DNA from: Caulobacter segnis ATCC 21756
GTDB taxonomy: Bacteria; Pseudomonadota; Alphaproteobacteria; Caulobacterales; Caulobacteraceae
DNA: 64,000 nt
Assembly (NCBI RefSeq): GCF_000092285.1
Contig: NC_014100.1
Span: 3,224,001 to 3,288,000 of the forward strand
Direction of reading: 5' to 3'
The translations under genes and the position numbers were made by a program. Shown piece after piece: positions 34,093 to 43,390 of the stretch. Position 1 is the stretch's first letter. Every line of letters begins with the position of its first letter. The notes beneath the pieces are model-generated. The model searched no databases. It had not been told where the DNA came from and saw nothing but the letters and a program-made list of their open reading frames with translations.

Positions 34093-36498
34093 GTGAAGCG
34101 TGGCGTCAAGCGATGGCCAGGCCTGTGGGCGGTCGCCTTGGCGTCGCTGACCCTCGCGCCGGTGGCCCAGGCCGCCTCCGCCGATGTCCGACTGCGACTG
34201 GCGCGCAAGCCGGTGCGCGCGGCGTTGATCGATCTGGCGCTCCAGGCCGAGGTGTCGTTGGGCGGCAATCTCGACGCCTGCCGCGGCGAGAGCCCGGCGA
34301 TCGTCGGACGGATGTCGCTGGAGGCCGCGCTCGCCAGAATGCTGGCCCAGTCCGGCTGCGGTTTCGAGATCTTGGACCGTCGCACCATCATGGTGCGACG
34401 GGCCCGCGCCGCGTCCGAAAGCGCTCGCTTGCCCGCGCCGACCGCGGCGCCCGTCCGACACCCCGAAGCCCACGCGACGATCGGCGAGGTGGTGATCACG
34501 GCCCAGCGCTATCCCAATCTTCCGGGTCGCACGCCGGCCGCGATCTCGGCGCTCGCCAGTCAGGCCCTGAGCCATGATCGCGCCTCCAGCCTGGCCGATA
34601 TCGGGTTTCAGGTCGCGGGCCTGACCACGACCAATCTGGGACCGGGCCGGGATAAGATCCTGCTGCGCGGCCTCTCCGACGGGGCCTTTACCGGCCTGAC
34701 CCAGTCGATCGTCGCGCTCTATCTCGATGAGGTCCCCGTTACCTACAACGCGCCCGATCCGGACCTGCGGCTGGCCGACATCGAGCGCGTGGAGGTCATG
34801 CGCGGACCGCAAGGCACGCTCTATGGCGGAGGCGCCATCGGGGGGGTGGTGCGCCTGGCGACGCGAAAGCCCGACCTGGACACGATGTCGGCCGAGGTCC
34901 TGGCGGGCGGCTCGGTCACCGGGGGCGGGGGCGCTGGCGGCGAGTTGGAAGGGGTAGTCAATCTGCCGCTCGTGACGGGGAAGCTGGCGCTGCGCGCCGT
35001 TGGCTATCGCGAACGCTCGGCCGGCTATATCGATAATCCGGCGCTGGGCCTGAACAACGTCAACACCTCCGATCGAAACGGCGCGCGCCTGTCGCTACGC
35101 GCGGTGCTGTCGCCAGCCTGGCAGGCGACAGCGGTGGTGAACCACCAGTCGCTGCGCAATCGCGACACCCAGTACGGCGTGTCTCGCCTGGGGCCGATGA
35201 CCCGCGACAACGCCGTGCGCGAGCCCCACGACAACAGCTTCGACCAGGGCTCGTTGACGGTTACCGGCGATGGTCGCTGGGGGCGCGTCACCGGGTCGGT
35301 TTCGCGCCTGGGCCACGACTTTTCCAGCCGCTACGACGCCACCGCCCGCGCGGGGCTGTTTGGCCAAGCCGCGGGCCCCGCCGTCTTCGACGACGCGCGC
35401 CAGACAGACCTGACGGTCGGCGAGATCACCTACGCCATGCCCACTGGCCGCCGGTTCCACGGCCTGGTTGGCGGCTTTCTGTCGAGCACCCAGACGCGTC
35501 AGAAGAGCACTCTGGCGCCCTATCCGGCCGGAGGCGCCAGCTACGCGGAGTCGCGCGTCGACGACATTCGCGAGGCGGCCGTCTACGGGGAAGGAACCTG
35601 GGAGCTGCCTTGGAACTTCTCAGCGACGTTGGGGCTGCGCTGGTTCGACTATCGCTACGACATCTCCTCCGACCTGATCCAAGGCGCCAAAGCCCGCGCG
35701 TTCAAGGGTCATGGCGACGAAAACGGCTTCTCCCCCAAGGTCCTGCTCAGCTATGCGCCAAGCGCCTCGCTCTTGGCCTACCTGCAGCTCTCCGAAGGCT
35801 ATCGACCTGGCGGCTTCAACACGGGCGGACGACTGGACGGCGGCCCGCCGCCGAGCCGGTACGAGGCCGACCAGCTCTGGAACTATGAGGCCGGGATCAA
35901 ACTACGCGCCTTCGACGAGCGCCTGCGGCTGCGCGCCGCCCTCTTCTTCGCCCAATGGCGCTCGATCCAAAGCGATCAGTACCGACCCGATGGCCTGGGC
36001 TACACCGTCAATGTCGGCGACGGCGACAATGACGGTCTTGAGGTGGAGGCGGACTGGCGCGCGAGCGAACGGCTGGACCTGAGGTTCGCGCTGCTCCTCA
36101 ATCGACCCGACGTCTCGCGGCTCAGCCTGGATCAAACAGCGGCCGAGAACGCCGGGCTGGCGGGGATCTCCAGCGGCTCGGCCAATTTCACAGCGGACTA
36201 TCATCGCCCCCTGGCCTGGGGGCCCACCTTGCGGCTGCGCGCCCAGGTGGCCCATACCGGCGGGGCGCGCCTGAGCCTCGACGAGACCGCCGGGCGCCGG
36301 ATGGACAGCTATACGACGACAGCCTTGAGCGCGGCGCTGGAGGGCGGGCGATGGACGCTCACGGCCTATGTCGACAATCCGTTCGACAGCCATGCCAACA
36401 CCTTCGCCTTTGGCAACCCGTTCGCGCCGCGCGCCGACGAGGCCATCACGCCGCAGCGTCCACGCACCGCCGGCTTTCGGCTGCAGGCTCGCTTCTAG
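34093..36498 (+). CDS. TonB-dependent receptor with N-terminal STN signalling domain
   Basis: An 801-residue outer-membrane receptor from GTG 34093. After the signal peptide (to PVAQAASA) an STN domain covers about residues 30-100 (LIDLALQAEVSLGGNLDACR, ILDRRTIMVRR), then the TonB box (EVVITAQRYP), the plug (RVEVMRGPQGTLYGGGAIGG) and the barrel ending AGFRLQARF. STN receptors signal through FecR to an ECF sigma factor, both encoded just upstream. The ligand is unknown; FecI/FecR sets commonly serve siderophores, heme or oligosaccharides. Confidence 0.92.
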   Translation: MKRGVKRWPGLWAVALASLTLAPVAQAASADVRLRLARKPVRAALIDLALQAEVSLGGNLDACRGESPAIVGRMSLEAALARMLAQSGCGFEILDRRTIMVRRARAASESARLPAPTAAPVRHPEAHATIGEVVITAQRYPNLPGRTPAAISALASQALSHDRASSLADIGFQVAGLTTTNLGPGRDKILLRGLSDGAFTGLTQSIVALYLDEVPVTYNAPDPDLRLADIERVEVMRGPQGTLYGGGAIGGVVRLATRKPDLDTMSAEVLAGGSVTGGGGAGGELEGVVNLPLVTGKLALRAVGYRERSAGYIDNPALGLNNVNTSDRNGARLSLRAVLSPAWQATAVVNHQSLRNRDTQYGVSRLGPMTRDNAVREPHDNSFDQGSLTVTGDGRWGRVTGSVSRLGHDFSSRYDATARAGLFGQAAGPAVFDDARQTDLTVGEITYAMPTGRRFHGLVGGFLSSTQTRQKSTLAPYPAGGASYAESRVDDIREAAVYGEGTWELPWNFSATLGLRWFDYRYDISSDLIQGAKARAFKGHGDENGFSPKVLLSYAPSASLLAYLQLSEGYRPGGFNTGGRLDGGPPPSRYEADQLWNYEAGIKLRAFDERLRLRAALFFAQWRSIQSDQYRPDGLGYTVNVGDGDNDGLEVEADWRASERLDLRFALLLNRPDVSRLSLDQTAAENAGLAGISSGSANFTADYHRPLAWGPTLRLRAQVAHTGGARLSLDETAGRRMDSYTTTALSAALEGGRWTLTAYVDNPFDSHANTFAFGNPFAPRADEAITPQRPRTAGFRLQARF

Positions 36499-36557
36499 GA
36501 CACCGCTTCGCCGGAGGCCGTCGCGAGAGGGTTGCGCGCGCCCCACCGCTCCCCGCC

Positions 36558-36593
36558 AGAAATCTGCTGGGGCGCCGAGCGCCTGGCGACGTC
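36558..36593 (+). promoter_or_regulatory. GCTGGGGC-N12-GCGACGTC motif, copy 4 (second mlaA)
   Basis: AGAAATCT at 36558, GCTGGGGC at 36566-36573, 12 bases, GCGACGTC at 36586-36593, then GTTGGGG. It ends 32 bases before the ATG at 36626, much like copy 1, with which it shares 31 or more of 36 positions. Confidence 0.65.
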
Positions 36594-36625
36594 GTTGGGG
36601 CGAACCAACGCGCCCGGAGCCCCCC

Positions 36626-37510
36626 ATGCCCCTCCAGCCTTTCCCCGTCCCCCGCTCGCCCCGCCCGCGAGATCGTTCGTCCGCATCGCTCGCCCCGCAC
36701 CGCGCCTCGGCGACCTGGGCCGCAGCGGCCGCCTGCCTGAGCCTAGCGGCCTGCGCCCACGCCCCGTCGTCCCAAACCGCGGCCGCCTTGCCGCCCCCCG
36801 CCAAGACGGCGGGAGACCCGGCCGAGAAGACCAATCGGGCGATCTTCGCGGTCAATCGCACCGTGGATCGCGCCGCGGTCGCGCCGGTGGCGCGCGGCTA
36901 TTCCAAGGTGATGCCGTCGCCGGCGCGCAAGGGGCTGAAGAACTTCACCTCCAATCTCAAGGGCCCGCACATTCTCATCAATGATGTGCTGCAGGCCAAC
37001 TTCCGCCGAGCCGGCACGACCTCGGCCCGTTTCGCGATCAACAGCACGGTGGGGGTCGCCGGCCTCTTCGACGTCGCCGGCCGGATGGGGATGCCGTTCC
37101 ATGACGCCGACATGGGCCAGACCTTCGGACGTTGGGGCGTGCCGCCAGGCCCAAGCCTGCAGATTCCCCTGCTGGGTCCCTCCAATCTGCGCGACTTCAG
37201 CGGCGACCTGATCGGCGGCGCGCTGAACCCGGCGACCTATCTGACCGGCGGCGCGGCGACCGCCGTCAGCGTCGTGGACGGCGTCGACATGGTCGATGAT
37301 CGGGCCGAACTGCTGCCGCTGACAGACGAGTTGCAACGCACCTCGCCCGACTACTACGCCAGCCTGCGCGACAAGACCGCCGAAGGGCGCGCGGCCATGG
37401 TGGCGGAGGCCAAGAGCGGTCGCGGCAAGCCCGAAGGCGACCACAAGTCGGGCGCGCCCTTGCTGATGACCCCGACGGCGCCAGCCGCGGATCCGGCCGC
37501 GCGCCCCTGA
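36626..37510 (+). CDS. mlaA: second MlaA/VacJ lipoprotein
   Basis: A 294-residue protein from ATG 36626 behind GGAG. A lipobox (LSLAAC, Cys at about 44) marks it as an outer-membrane lipoprotein. MlaA blocks: EKTNRAIFAVNRTVDRAAVA, NSTVGVAGLFDVAGRMGMPF, FGRWGVPPGPSLQIPLLGPS. It differs from the MlaA at 28949 in having the lipobox and a C-terminal extension. It is not in an mla operon but shares the mla promoter motif, so it may serve the same MlaFED complex or another lipid. The RND efflux genes follow at 165 bases. Confidence 0.9.
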   Translation: MPLQPFPVPRSPRPRDRSSASLAPHRASATWAAAAACLSLAACAHAPSSQTAAALPPPAKTAGDPAEKTNRAIFAVNRTVDRAAVAPVARGYSKVMPSPARKGLKNFTSNLKGPHILINDVLQANFRRAGTTSARFAINSTVGVAGLFDVAGRMGMPFHDADMGQTFGRWGVPPGPSLQIPLLGPSNLRDFSGDLIGGALNPATYLTGGAATAVSVVDGVDMVDDRAELLPLTDELQRTSPDYYASLRDKTAEGRAAMVAEAKSGRGKPEGDHKSGAPLLMTPTAPAADPAARP

Positions 37511-37675
37511 CCTGTTCTGGCGGCGGGACGCCGACCCGCGTTCGCCTCGCCACGCGGGCCCGCCCGCGGTCGGCGTGACGTCGAGACGCTCGCGACCAGC
37601 CAAGCCCCGGCGACGCCTTGGGCCTTGGCCCGTCGCATCGCTTCGCCGCCGCGTTCGCTTGAAGGACATCCGTGA

Positions 37676-39106
37676 ATGCTCATGAAACTCTGGGGCGTGG
37701 TGCTGATCGCGCCCCTGGCGGGGGCCTGCGCCGTCTCCGCCCCCCGTGCGCCCGACCTGGCCGTGCCCGCCGTCTACGCGGCGCCGCGACCGGGCGCGGA
37801 CCCGCCGAAATCGAACCTCGAACACTGGTGGCGGCTTTATCAGGACCCGCAGCTAGAGATGCTGGTGGCCCAGGCGCTGGAGGGCGGCTTCGACGCCCGG
37901 TTGGCGCGCGCCCGGTTGGCCGAGGCCCAGGCCACCCGCGGCGCGGCCCACTATCAGATCTATTGGCCGAGCGGCGGGCTGGAGGCTTCGGCCAACCACG
38001 CCAGCGGCGACGATGACAGCGAACGCGACATCGACCGCTACGCCGCGAGCTTCAGCCCGGCCTGGGAACTGGACCTGTTCGGTCGCCGGGCGGCCTCGCG
38101 CCGCGTGGCCGAGGGTGATCTTCATAGCGCCGAGTTCACCGCCGAAGCGACGCGTTGGGTGCTCGTGGCCCAGGTGGCCGATAACCTGTTCGCGGCGCGC
38201 GGTCTGGCCGCGCGGCTCACGGAGGCGCGGGAGACGCTGCGCATTCAAAGGGCTTTGGAGGCCTCGGCGCAGGCCAAGGTGGAACACGGGCTCGTGCCGG
38301 CCAGCGACGCGGCGCAGACGCGCGCCAATGTCGAGACGATCCGGTCCGAGATCCAGGATCTCGAGGCCCAGTTGGACGCCGCCCGGCGGGTCTTGCTCGC
38401 CCTCTGCGGTCGAGGCCGCGCGCCCCTGGACGAGATGCCGATCCTGCCACGGATCGGCGCGCCGCCGGCGCCGCCCGCGACCGTGCCCGGGGATCTGCTG
38501 TCGCGCCGACCCGACATCCGCGAGGCCCACTGGCGCCTGGCCTCCGCCGCCGGCCGACAGCAACTGGCCGCCCTGGCCTTCCTGCCCACCCTCACCCTGT
38601 CCCCAAGCCTCGGAATCAGCAAGGTGACCGGCTCGGACACGGCCAGCCTCTGGTCCCTTGGCGCCGGCGCCAAGGTTCCGCTGCTCGACATTCCCCGTCT
38701 GCGCAAGACGTTGGACGCGCGGCGGGCGGTGTCCGAACAGCAGGTGCTGGCCTACGAACGATCGGTGCAGACCGCCTATGTCGAGGCCGAGACAGCCTTG
38801 GCCTATCTCGACAGCGACACGCGGCGCGTGACGATGCTGCGCGCGGCCGAGCGCGACGCCGCGATCGGATACGAGGCCAAGCACGAGGGGTACCGGCGAG
38901 GCTTCAACGCTCTGCAGGACACCCTGGTGGCCGAAGGAGCCTGGCGTCAGGCCAGGATCGCCCTAGCCGGCGCGGAGGTCACGGCCCTCCAGCGTTCGGT
39001 CCAGGTTTTCAAGGCCCTTGGCGGCGGCTGGTCGCCGCCCGCCGCCGAGCAGGGCGCGGCCCTGCCCCCTCCCCTTTCGAGCACGGCTTCCAAGAAAGCT
39101 GGATAA
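37676..39106 (+). CDS. RND efflux outer-membrane factor, NodT family
   Basis: A 476-residue TolC-like lipoprotein. The N-terminal LAGAC is a slightly unusual lipobox, followed by the NodT start LEHWWRLYQDPQLEMLVAQA. The repeat pattern (WELDLFGRRAASRRVAEGDL; LLSRRPDIREAHWRLASAAG) is diagnostic of two TolC-type repeats. It forms the outer-membrane channel for the adaptor and pump encoded next. The start at 37676 is placed by GAAGGA upstream; ATG 37682 is also possible. Confidence 0.9.
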   Translation: MLMKLWGVVLIAPLAGACAVSAPRAPDLAVPAVYAAPRPGADPPKSNLEHWWRLYQDPQLEMLVAQALEGGFDARLARARLAEAQATRGAAHYQIYWPSGGLEASANHASGDDDSERDIDRYAASFSPAWELDLFGRRAASRRVAEGDLHSAEFTAEATRWVLVAQVADNLFAARGLAARLTEARETLRIQRALEASAQAKVEHGLVPASDAAQTRANVETIRSEIQDLEAQLDAARRVLLALCGRGRAPLDEMPILPRIGAPPAPPATVPGDLLSRRPDIREAHWRLASAAGRQQLAALAFLPTLTLSPSLGISKVTGSDTASLWSLGAGAKVPLLDIPRLRKTLDARRAVSEQQVLAYERSVQTAYVEAETALAYLDSDTRRVTMLRAAERDAAIGYEAKHEGYRRGFNALQDTLVAEGAWRQARIALAGAEVTALQRSVQVFKALGGGWSPPAAEQGAALPPPLSSTASKKAG

Positions 39107-39110
39107 ACCG

Positions 39111-40181
39111 ATGGATCGCATGATGACCCTATCGCCCCGCCGCCGCCCCGCGGCCTGGATGGCGCTTCTTGGCCTGAGCCTGTCTGGATGCCACCCGCCG
39201 GCGCCGGCGGCGGCGCCCGAACCGCTGCGCGCGGTGCGGGTCGCTCGGATCGAGGCGCGAACACTGCGGGTTCCGGTGCTCGCCTCGGGCTTGCTGACGC
39301 CACGCGAGGAAGCCGCCGTGACCTCGGAGCTTTCCGGCTACCGCGTCGCCCGGGTGTTTGTCGATCAGGGAGCCTGGGTCACCGCCGGCCAGCCGATGGT
39401 TCAGTTGGACGACACCTTGCTGCGCGCCCAGATCGCCGCCCAGCGCGTAGCGGTCGAACGGGCGGAGCGACAGGCCGCGCGGGTCGATGACCTCGACGGC
39501 AAGGCGGTGCTGTCGCAGGAGGACATAGATGCGCGCCGTTTCGACGCCCGCGCCGCCCGCGCCGCGCTCCAGGACCTGGAGACGCGTCAGGCGCGCATGC
39601 TGCTGCGCGCGCCGGTTTCGGGGCTAGTGCTGAAGCGCAATGTCAGGCCTGGCGAACTATCCGGCGGCGGGGTGGAGCCGATGTTCCGTCTCGCGCGCGA
39701 CGGCCAGATCGAGATGGCCGCCGAGGCGCCCGAGGCCGTGCTGCATGGCCTTCGCCCAGGCCAGAGCGTGGCGATCACCTTGCCGGGCGGCGAACGCGTG
39801 GTCGGGACCGTGCGCCTGATTGATCCCGAGATCGATCCCCAGACCAAGCTCGGCGTCGCGCGCGTGACCTTGCCCAAGAGACAGGGACAACGCCCCGGCG
39901 GCTATGCCCAGGCCCAGTTCGAGGGCGTCGGAGCCCCCGCTCTCGTCGCCCCGGCCAAGGCGATCACCTACGACGCCGACGGGACCTCGGTCATGGCGCT
40001 CGACACCCGCGACGTGGTCTCGCGGGTCGCGGTGCGGATCGGCGCGCGAGCGGGCGATCATGTGCAGTTGCTTCAGGGTCCTCCCGCGGGAACGCGGGTG
40101 CTGATGTCCGGGACGGCCACCGTGCTAGCCGGCGACAAGGTCGCCATCGCCCAAGACCTCCAAGCCGGAGCGGCCCGATGA
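39111..40181 (+). CDS. RND efflux periplasmic adaptor subunit (lipoprotein)
   Basis: A 356-residue membrane-fusion protein from ATG 39111, five bases after the outer-membrane-factor stop. A lipobox LSLSGC gives lipid anchoring at about residue 27. The adaptor shows the lipoyl/hairpin order: ARTLRVPVLASGLLTPREEA, then LLRAPVSGLVLKRNVRPGEL, and a beta-barrel around LRPGQSVAITLPGG. It joins the pump to the outer-membrane channel. The stop overlaps the pump start as ATGA. Confidence 0.9.
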   Translation: MDRMMTLSPRRRPAAWMALLGLSLSGCHPPAPAAAPEPLRAVRVARIEARTLRVPVLASGLLTPREEAAVTSELSGYRVARVFVDQGAWVTAGQPMVQLDDTLLRAQIAAQRVAVERAERQAARVDDLDGKAVLSQEDIDARRFDARAARAALQDLETRQARMLLRAPVSGLVLKRNVRPGELSGGGVEPMFRLARDGQIEMAAEAPEAVLHGLRPGQSVAITLPGGERVVGTVRLIDPEIDPQTKLGVARVTLPKRQGQRPGGYAQAQFEGVGAPALVAPAKAITYDADGTSVMALDTRDVVSRVAVRIGARAGDHVQLLQGPPAGTRVLMSGTATVLAGDKVAIAQDLQAGAAR

Positions 40182-43100
40182 GCCTGAAAGTGTCCACCTG
40201 GGCGATCCGCAATCCCGTGCCCGTCAGCCTGTTGTTTGTTCTTCTCATGATCGCCGGCGCGGCCGCCTACGCTCTCCTGCCGGTGAAGCAGTTTCCCGAC
40301 GTATCCTTCCCGGAGATCACGGTCGCCGTCACCCAATCGGGGGCGGCGCCCAGCGAGATGGAAAGCCAGGTCACGCGCCTGGTCGAGGACGCCGCGGCCA
40401 GCGTCCCGGGCGTCAAGCATCTGACCTCGACCGTGAGCCTGGGCTCCTCGGAGACCAAGGTCGAGTTCGCGGTCGGGGCTGACGCTCAGCGAGCCTTGGA
40501 GGACGTCCGATCCGCCATCGACCGCATACGGGTCGATCTGCCGCAGGGGATTGATCCGCCGAGCGTCACCCGACGCGATACCGACGGCCAACCCATCCTC
40601 TATTACGCGGTCACCGCGCCGAAGCTGTCAGCCACGCAGCTGTCCTGGTTCGTCGACAACACCGTGGCGCGCGCGCTGCAGGGGGTCGCGGGGGTCGGCC
40701 TGGTGACGCGCACCGGCGGTCTGGATCGTGAGATCAACGTTCTGCTCGACATCCAGCGGATGAACGCCCTGGGCGTCACCGCCCCTCAGGTCAACTCGGC
40801 CCTCCGGCAGTTTACCGACGACGCCTCGGGCGGACGCGCCGAACTCGGAGACCGCGAGATGACCGTCCGGGTGTTGGGCGGGGCGGTCAGCATCGACCAG
40901 TTGCGCGACCTGCAGATCCCTCTGCGGGGGCGGGCGGTTCGCCTGGGCGACATCGCCGAGGTCGGCGACGGGGCGGGCGAGGCGCGCGGTTTTGCTCGTG
41001 TGAACAACGTCCCGGTCGCGGCTTTCCAGATCAGCAAGACCAAGACGGCCAGCGAGGTCGAGACCGAGACCAATGTCGTCAAGGCGTTGGACGCCCTGGC
41101 CAAGGCCAATCCCGGCGTGCGGTTCACCAAGGTCATGTCGACCGTGACGGAGACCCGCGCCAGCTACCAGGCCACGATCCACGTCCTGATCGAGGGCATG
41201 ATCCTGGCGGCCCTGGTGGTGATGCTGTTCCTGCGCGACTGGCGCGCCACCCTGATCTCCGCGGTGGCCATGCCGCTGTCGCTGATCCCGACCTTCGCCG
41301 TCATGCACCTGCTGGGCTTCAGCCTCAACATCGTCACCCTTCTGGCCCTGACCCTGGTGATCGGCATCCTGGTGGACGATGCGATCGTCGAGGTGGAGAA
41401 CATCGAAAAGCGCATCGCGCGCGGTCAGCACCCTTATCGCGCCGCGCTGGAGGGCGCCGACGCCATCGGGTTGGCGGTGGTCGCCACCACCTTCACGATC
41501 GTGGTGATCTTCACGCCGGTCTCGATGATGCAGAGCACCATCGGCCAGTTCTTCCGGGAGTTTGGACTGACCGTCGCCGTGGCGGTGCTATTTTCCCTGG
41601 TCGTCGCCCGCTTGGTGACGCCGGTGATGGCGGCCTACTTTCTGGTTCCCGCGCGCCGCCCACACGAGGCCAGGCCGATGCCGCGCTTCTATCGGCGGGC
41701 CCTGGACTGGTCCCTACGTCGGCGCGGTTGGGCGATCGGGCTGGGCGGCTTGTTCTTCGTCGCCACGCTCATCATCGGGATTGGGCTGCCCAAGGGCTTT
41801 CAGCCCGAAGGCGACAGCGGCTACATTTTTCTGAACATTCAGGGTGAGCCGGGCGCGACCCGGGCCGACATGGAGCGCGCCGCCGCCAAGGCGACCGATA
41901 TCCTGCGCGCTCAGGCCGACACGGACTTTGTCTTCAGCCAGGTCGGCGCCGACGGCGACTCGACGACGGGCCTGATCATAGGGGTTCTGAAGGCCGATCG
42001 CGTTCAGACCACCAAGGCGGTCAGAAACGCGGTGCGACCATTGTTGCGTCAGGTGGCCGACGCCCGGGTTGTCACCGGCGACGAAGATGGCGGCGACGCG
42101 GACGTCGAGGTGATCCTGGCCAGCGCCGACGGTAAGGCCCTGGCCCGCGCGCAAACCGAACTCCTGCGCCAGATGCGCACCGTGCGCCAAGTCACCGAGC
42201 CGCGTCCGGCCCCCGCCGCGGCTTCGGTTCAATTGGTCATTCGCCCCAAACCCGCCGAGGCCGCGCGGCTCAACGTCTCCACCGACGCGATCGCTCAGAT
42301 CGCCCGGGTGGCGACCTTGGGCGACATCGACGCCAATGTCCCCAAGTTCTCCGAAGGCGAGCGGCGCCTGCCGATCCGCGTGCGCCTGCCGCTGGCCGAC
42401 CGCGCCGATCTGGCGCGGATCAGCCAGCTGGCCGTGCCGACGATGGACGGAAAGACCACGGTCCTTGAGAGCGTGGCGGACATCTCCTTCGAAGCCGGCC
42501 CCGGTCATATTCTGCGATATGATCGCGAGCGGCGAGCCTCCGTCCAGGCCGACTTCAACAACGCGGCGATCATCGGCCAGGCCAGCGAGGCGATCGCCGC
42601 CCTCCCGATCATGCAACATCTGCCGGCCGGGGTGCACGAAGCCAAGGATGGCGACGAAGAAGACATGGTCCAGCTGTTCAGCGGGCTGATCGTGGCCATG
42701 GGAGCGGGCGTGGCGCTCGTCTATGCGGTGATGGTCCTGCTGTTTCGCAGCTTCTTTAAGCCCATCAGCATCCTGTCGGCCTTGCCGCTGTCGCTGGGCG
42801 GCGCCTTCATCGCTCTGAGACTGGCCGGCTTGCCGCTGGACCTGCCGGTGATGATCGGCCTGCTGATGCTTTTGGGGTTGGCCGCCAAGAATTCGATACT
42901 GTTGGTCGAGTTCGCCATTGAGGCCGAGCGCGAGGGGCTGGACCGATTTTCGGCCCTGGAGCGGGCGTGCGCCGAGCGCTCGCGTCCGATCATCATGACC
43001 ACGGTGGCGATGATCGCCGGCATGGCTCCGACCGCCTTGGGGCTGGGCGAAGGCGCCGAATGGCGCCAGCCCATGGCGGTGGCGGTGATCGGCGGCCTGG

Positions 43101-43249
43101 TGAGCTCGACCCTCCTGTCCTTGATCCTGGTGCCCGTGGTTTATGAGTTCGTCGACGACGTGGAAGGCTGGCTCACGCCGAGGCTGGCGCGGTTTGTAAC
43201 GCCATCCCCGCCCGCGGCCGACACCTTAGCGCGTGAGGATGCCCTTTGA
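40178..43249 (+). CDS. RND efflux transporter permease (HAE1-like)
   Basis: A 1023-residue inner-membrane antiporter of the AcrB/MdtF superfamily. Twelve helices are implied by hydrophobic blocks at the N-terminus (VSLLFVLLMIAGAAAYALLP), in the middle and at the C-terminus (VYAVMVLLFRSFFKPISILS). The proton-relay segment GILVDDAIVEVENIEKR carries the Asp pair of TM4. Two large periplasmic loops lie between. It starts in ATGA overlap with the adaptor; the three genes form one operon. No local regulator is apparent, so the drug spectrum is unknown. Confidence 0.93.
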   Translation: MSLKVSTWAIRNPVPVSLLFVLLMIAGAAAYALLPVKQFPDVSFPEITVAVTQSGAAPSEMESQVTRLVEDAAASVPGVKHLTSTVSLGSSETKVEFAVGADAQRALEDVRSAIDRIRVDLPQGIDPPSVTRRDTDGQPILYYAVTAPKLSATQLSWFVDNTVARALQGVAGVGLVTRTGGLDREINVLLDIQRMNALGVTAPQVNSALRQFTDDASGGRAELGDREMTVRVLGGAVSIDQLRDLQIPLRGRAVRLGDIAEVGDGAGEARGFARVNNVPVAAFQISKTKTASEVETETNVVKALDALAKANPGVRFTKVMSTVTETRASYQATIHVLIEGMILAALVVMLFLRDWRATLISAVAMPLSLIPTFAVMHLLGFSLNIVTLLALTLVIGILVDDAIVEVENIEKRIARGQHPYRAALEGADAIGLAVVATTFTIVVIFTPVSMMQSTIGQFFREFGLTVAVAVLFSLVVARLVTPVMAAYFLVPARRPHEARPMPRFYRRALDWSLRRRGWAIGLGGLFFVATLIIGIGLPKGFQPEGDSGYIFLNIQGEPGATRADMERAAAKATDILRAQADTDFVFSQVGADGDSTTGLIIGVLKADRVQTTKAVRNAVRPLLRQVADARVVTGDEDGGDADVEVILASADGKALARAQTELLRQMRTVRQVTEPRPAPAAASVQLVIRPKPAEAARLNVSTDAIAQIARVATLGDIDANVPKFSEGERRLPIRVRLPLADRADLARISQLAVPTMDGKTTVLESVADISFEAGPGHILRYDRERRASVQADFNNAAIIGQASEAIAALPIMQHLPAGVHEAKDGDEEDMVQLFSGLIVAMGAGVALVYAVMVLLFRSFFKPISILSALPLSLGGAFIALRLAGLPLDLPVMIGLLMLLGLAAKNSILLVEFAIEAEREGLDRFSALERACAERSRPIIMTTVAMIAGMAPTALGLGEGAEWRQPMAVAVIGGLVSSTLLSLILVPVVYEFVDDVEGWLTPRLARFVTPSPPAADTLAREDAL

Positions 43250-43298
43250 CCGGCGCATGGACTTGAACAGCCCCTGATGAAGAGATCGCCGAGGCAAG

Positions 43299-43320
43299 GT
43301 CAGGCTGACGTCCGCCTGAC
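43299..43320. terminator. small hairpin between efflux and GST genes
   Basis: GTCAGGC (43299-43305) and GCCTGAC (43314-43320) can pair with an eight-base loop. It sits between convergent genes, but the stem is short and no T tract follows, so the call is weak. Confidence 0.35.
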
Positions 43321-43390
43321 GGTGCGTCCGACCGCCAGGCGCCTGTCGATGACGCCGCCAGCGCTGGCGCCTTGCTCCAGCCTGCGGCGT

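Noticed and set aside
37566..37585. GACGTC before the efflux outer-membrane factor
   Set aside because: Neither GCTGGGGC at the right distance nor the TTGGG tail is present, so it is not a copy of the lipid-gene motif.
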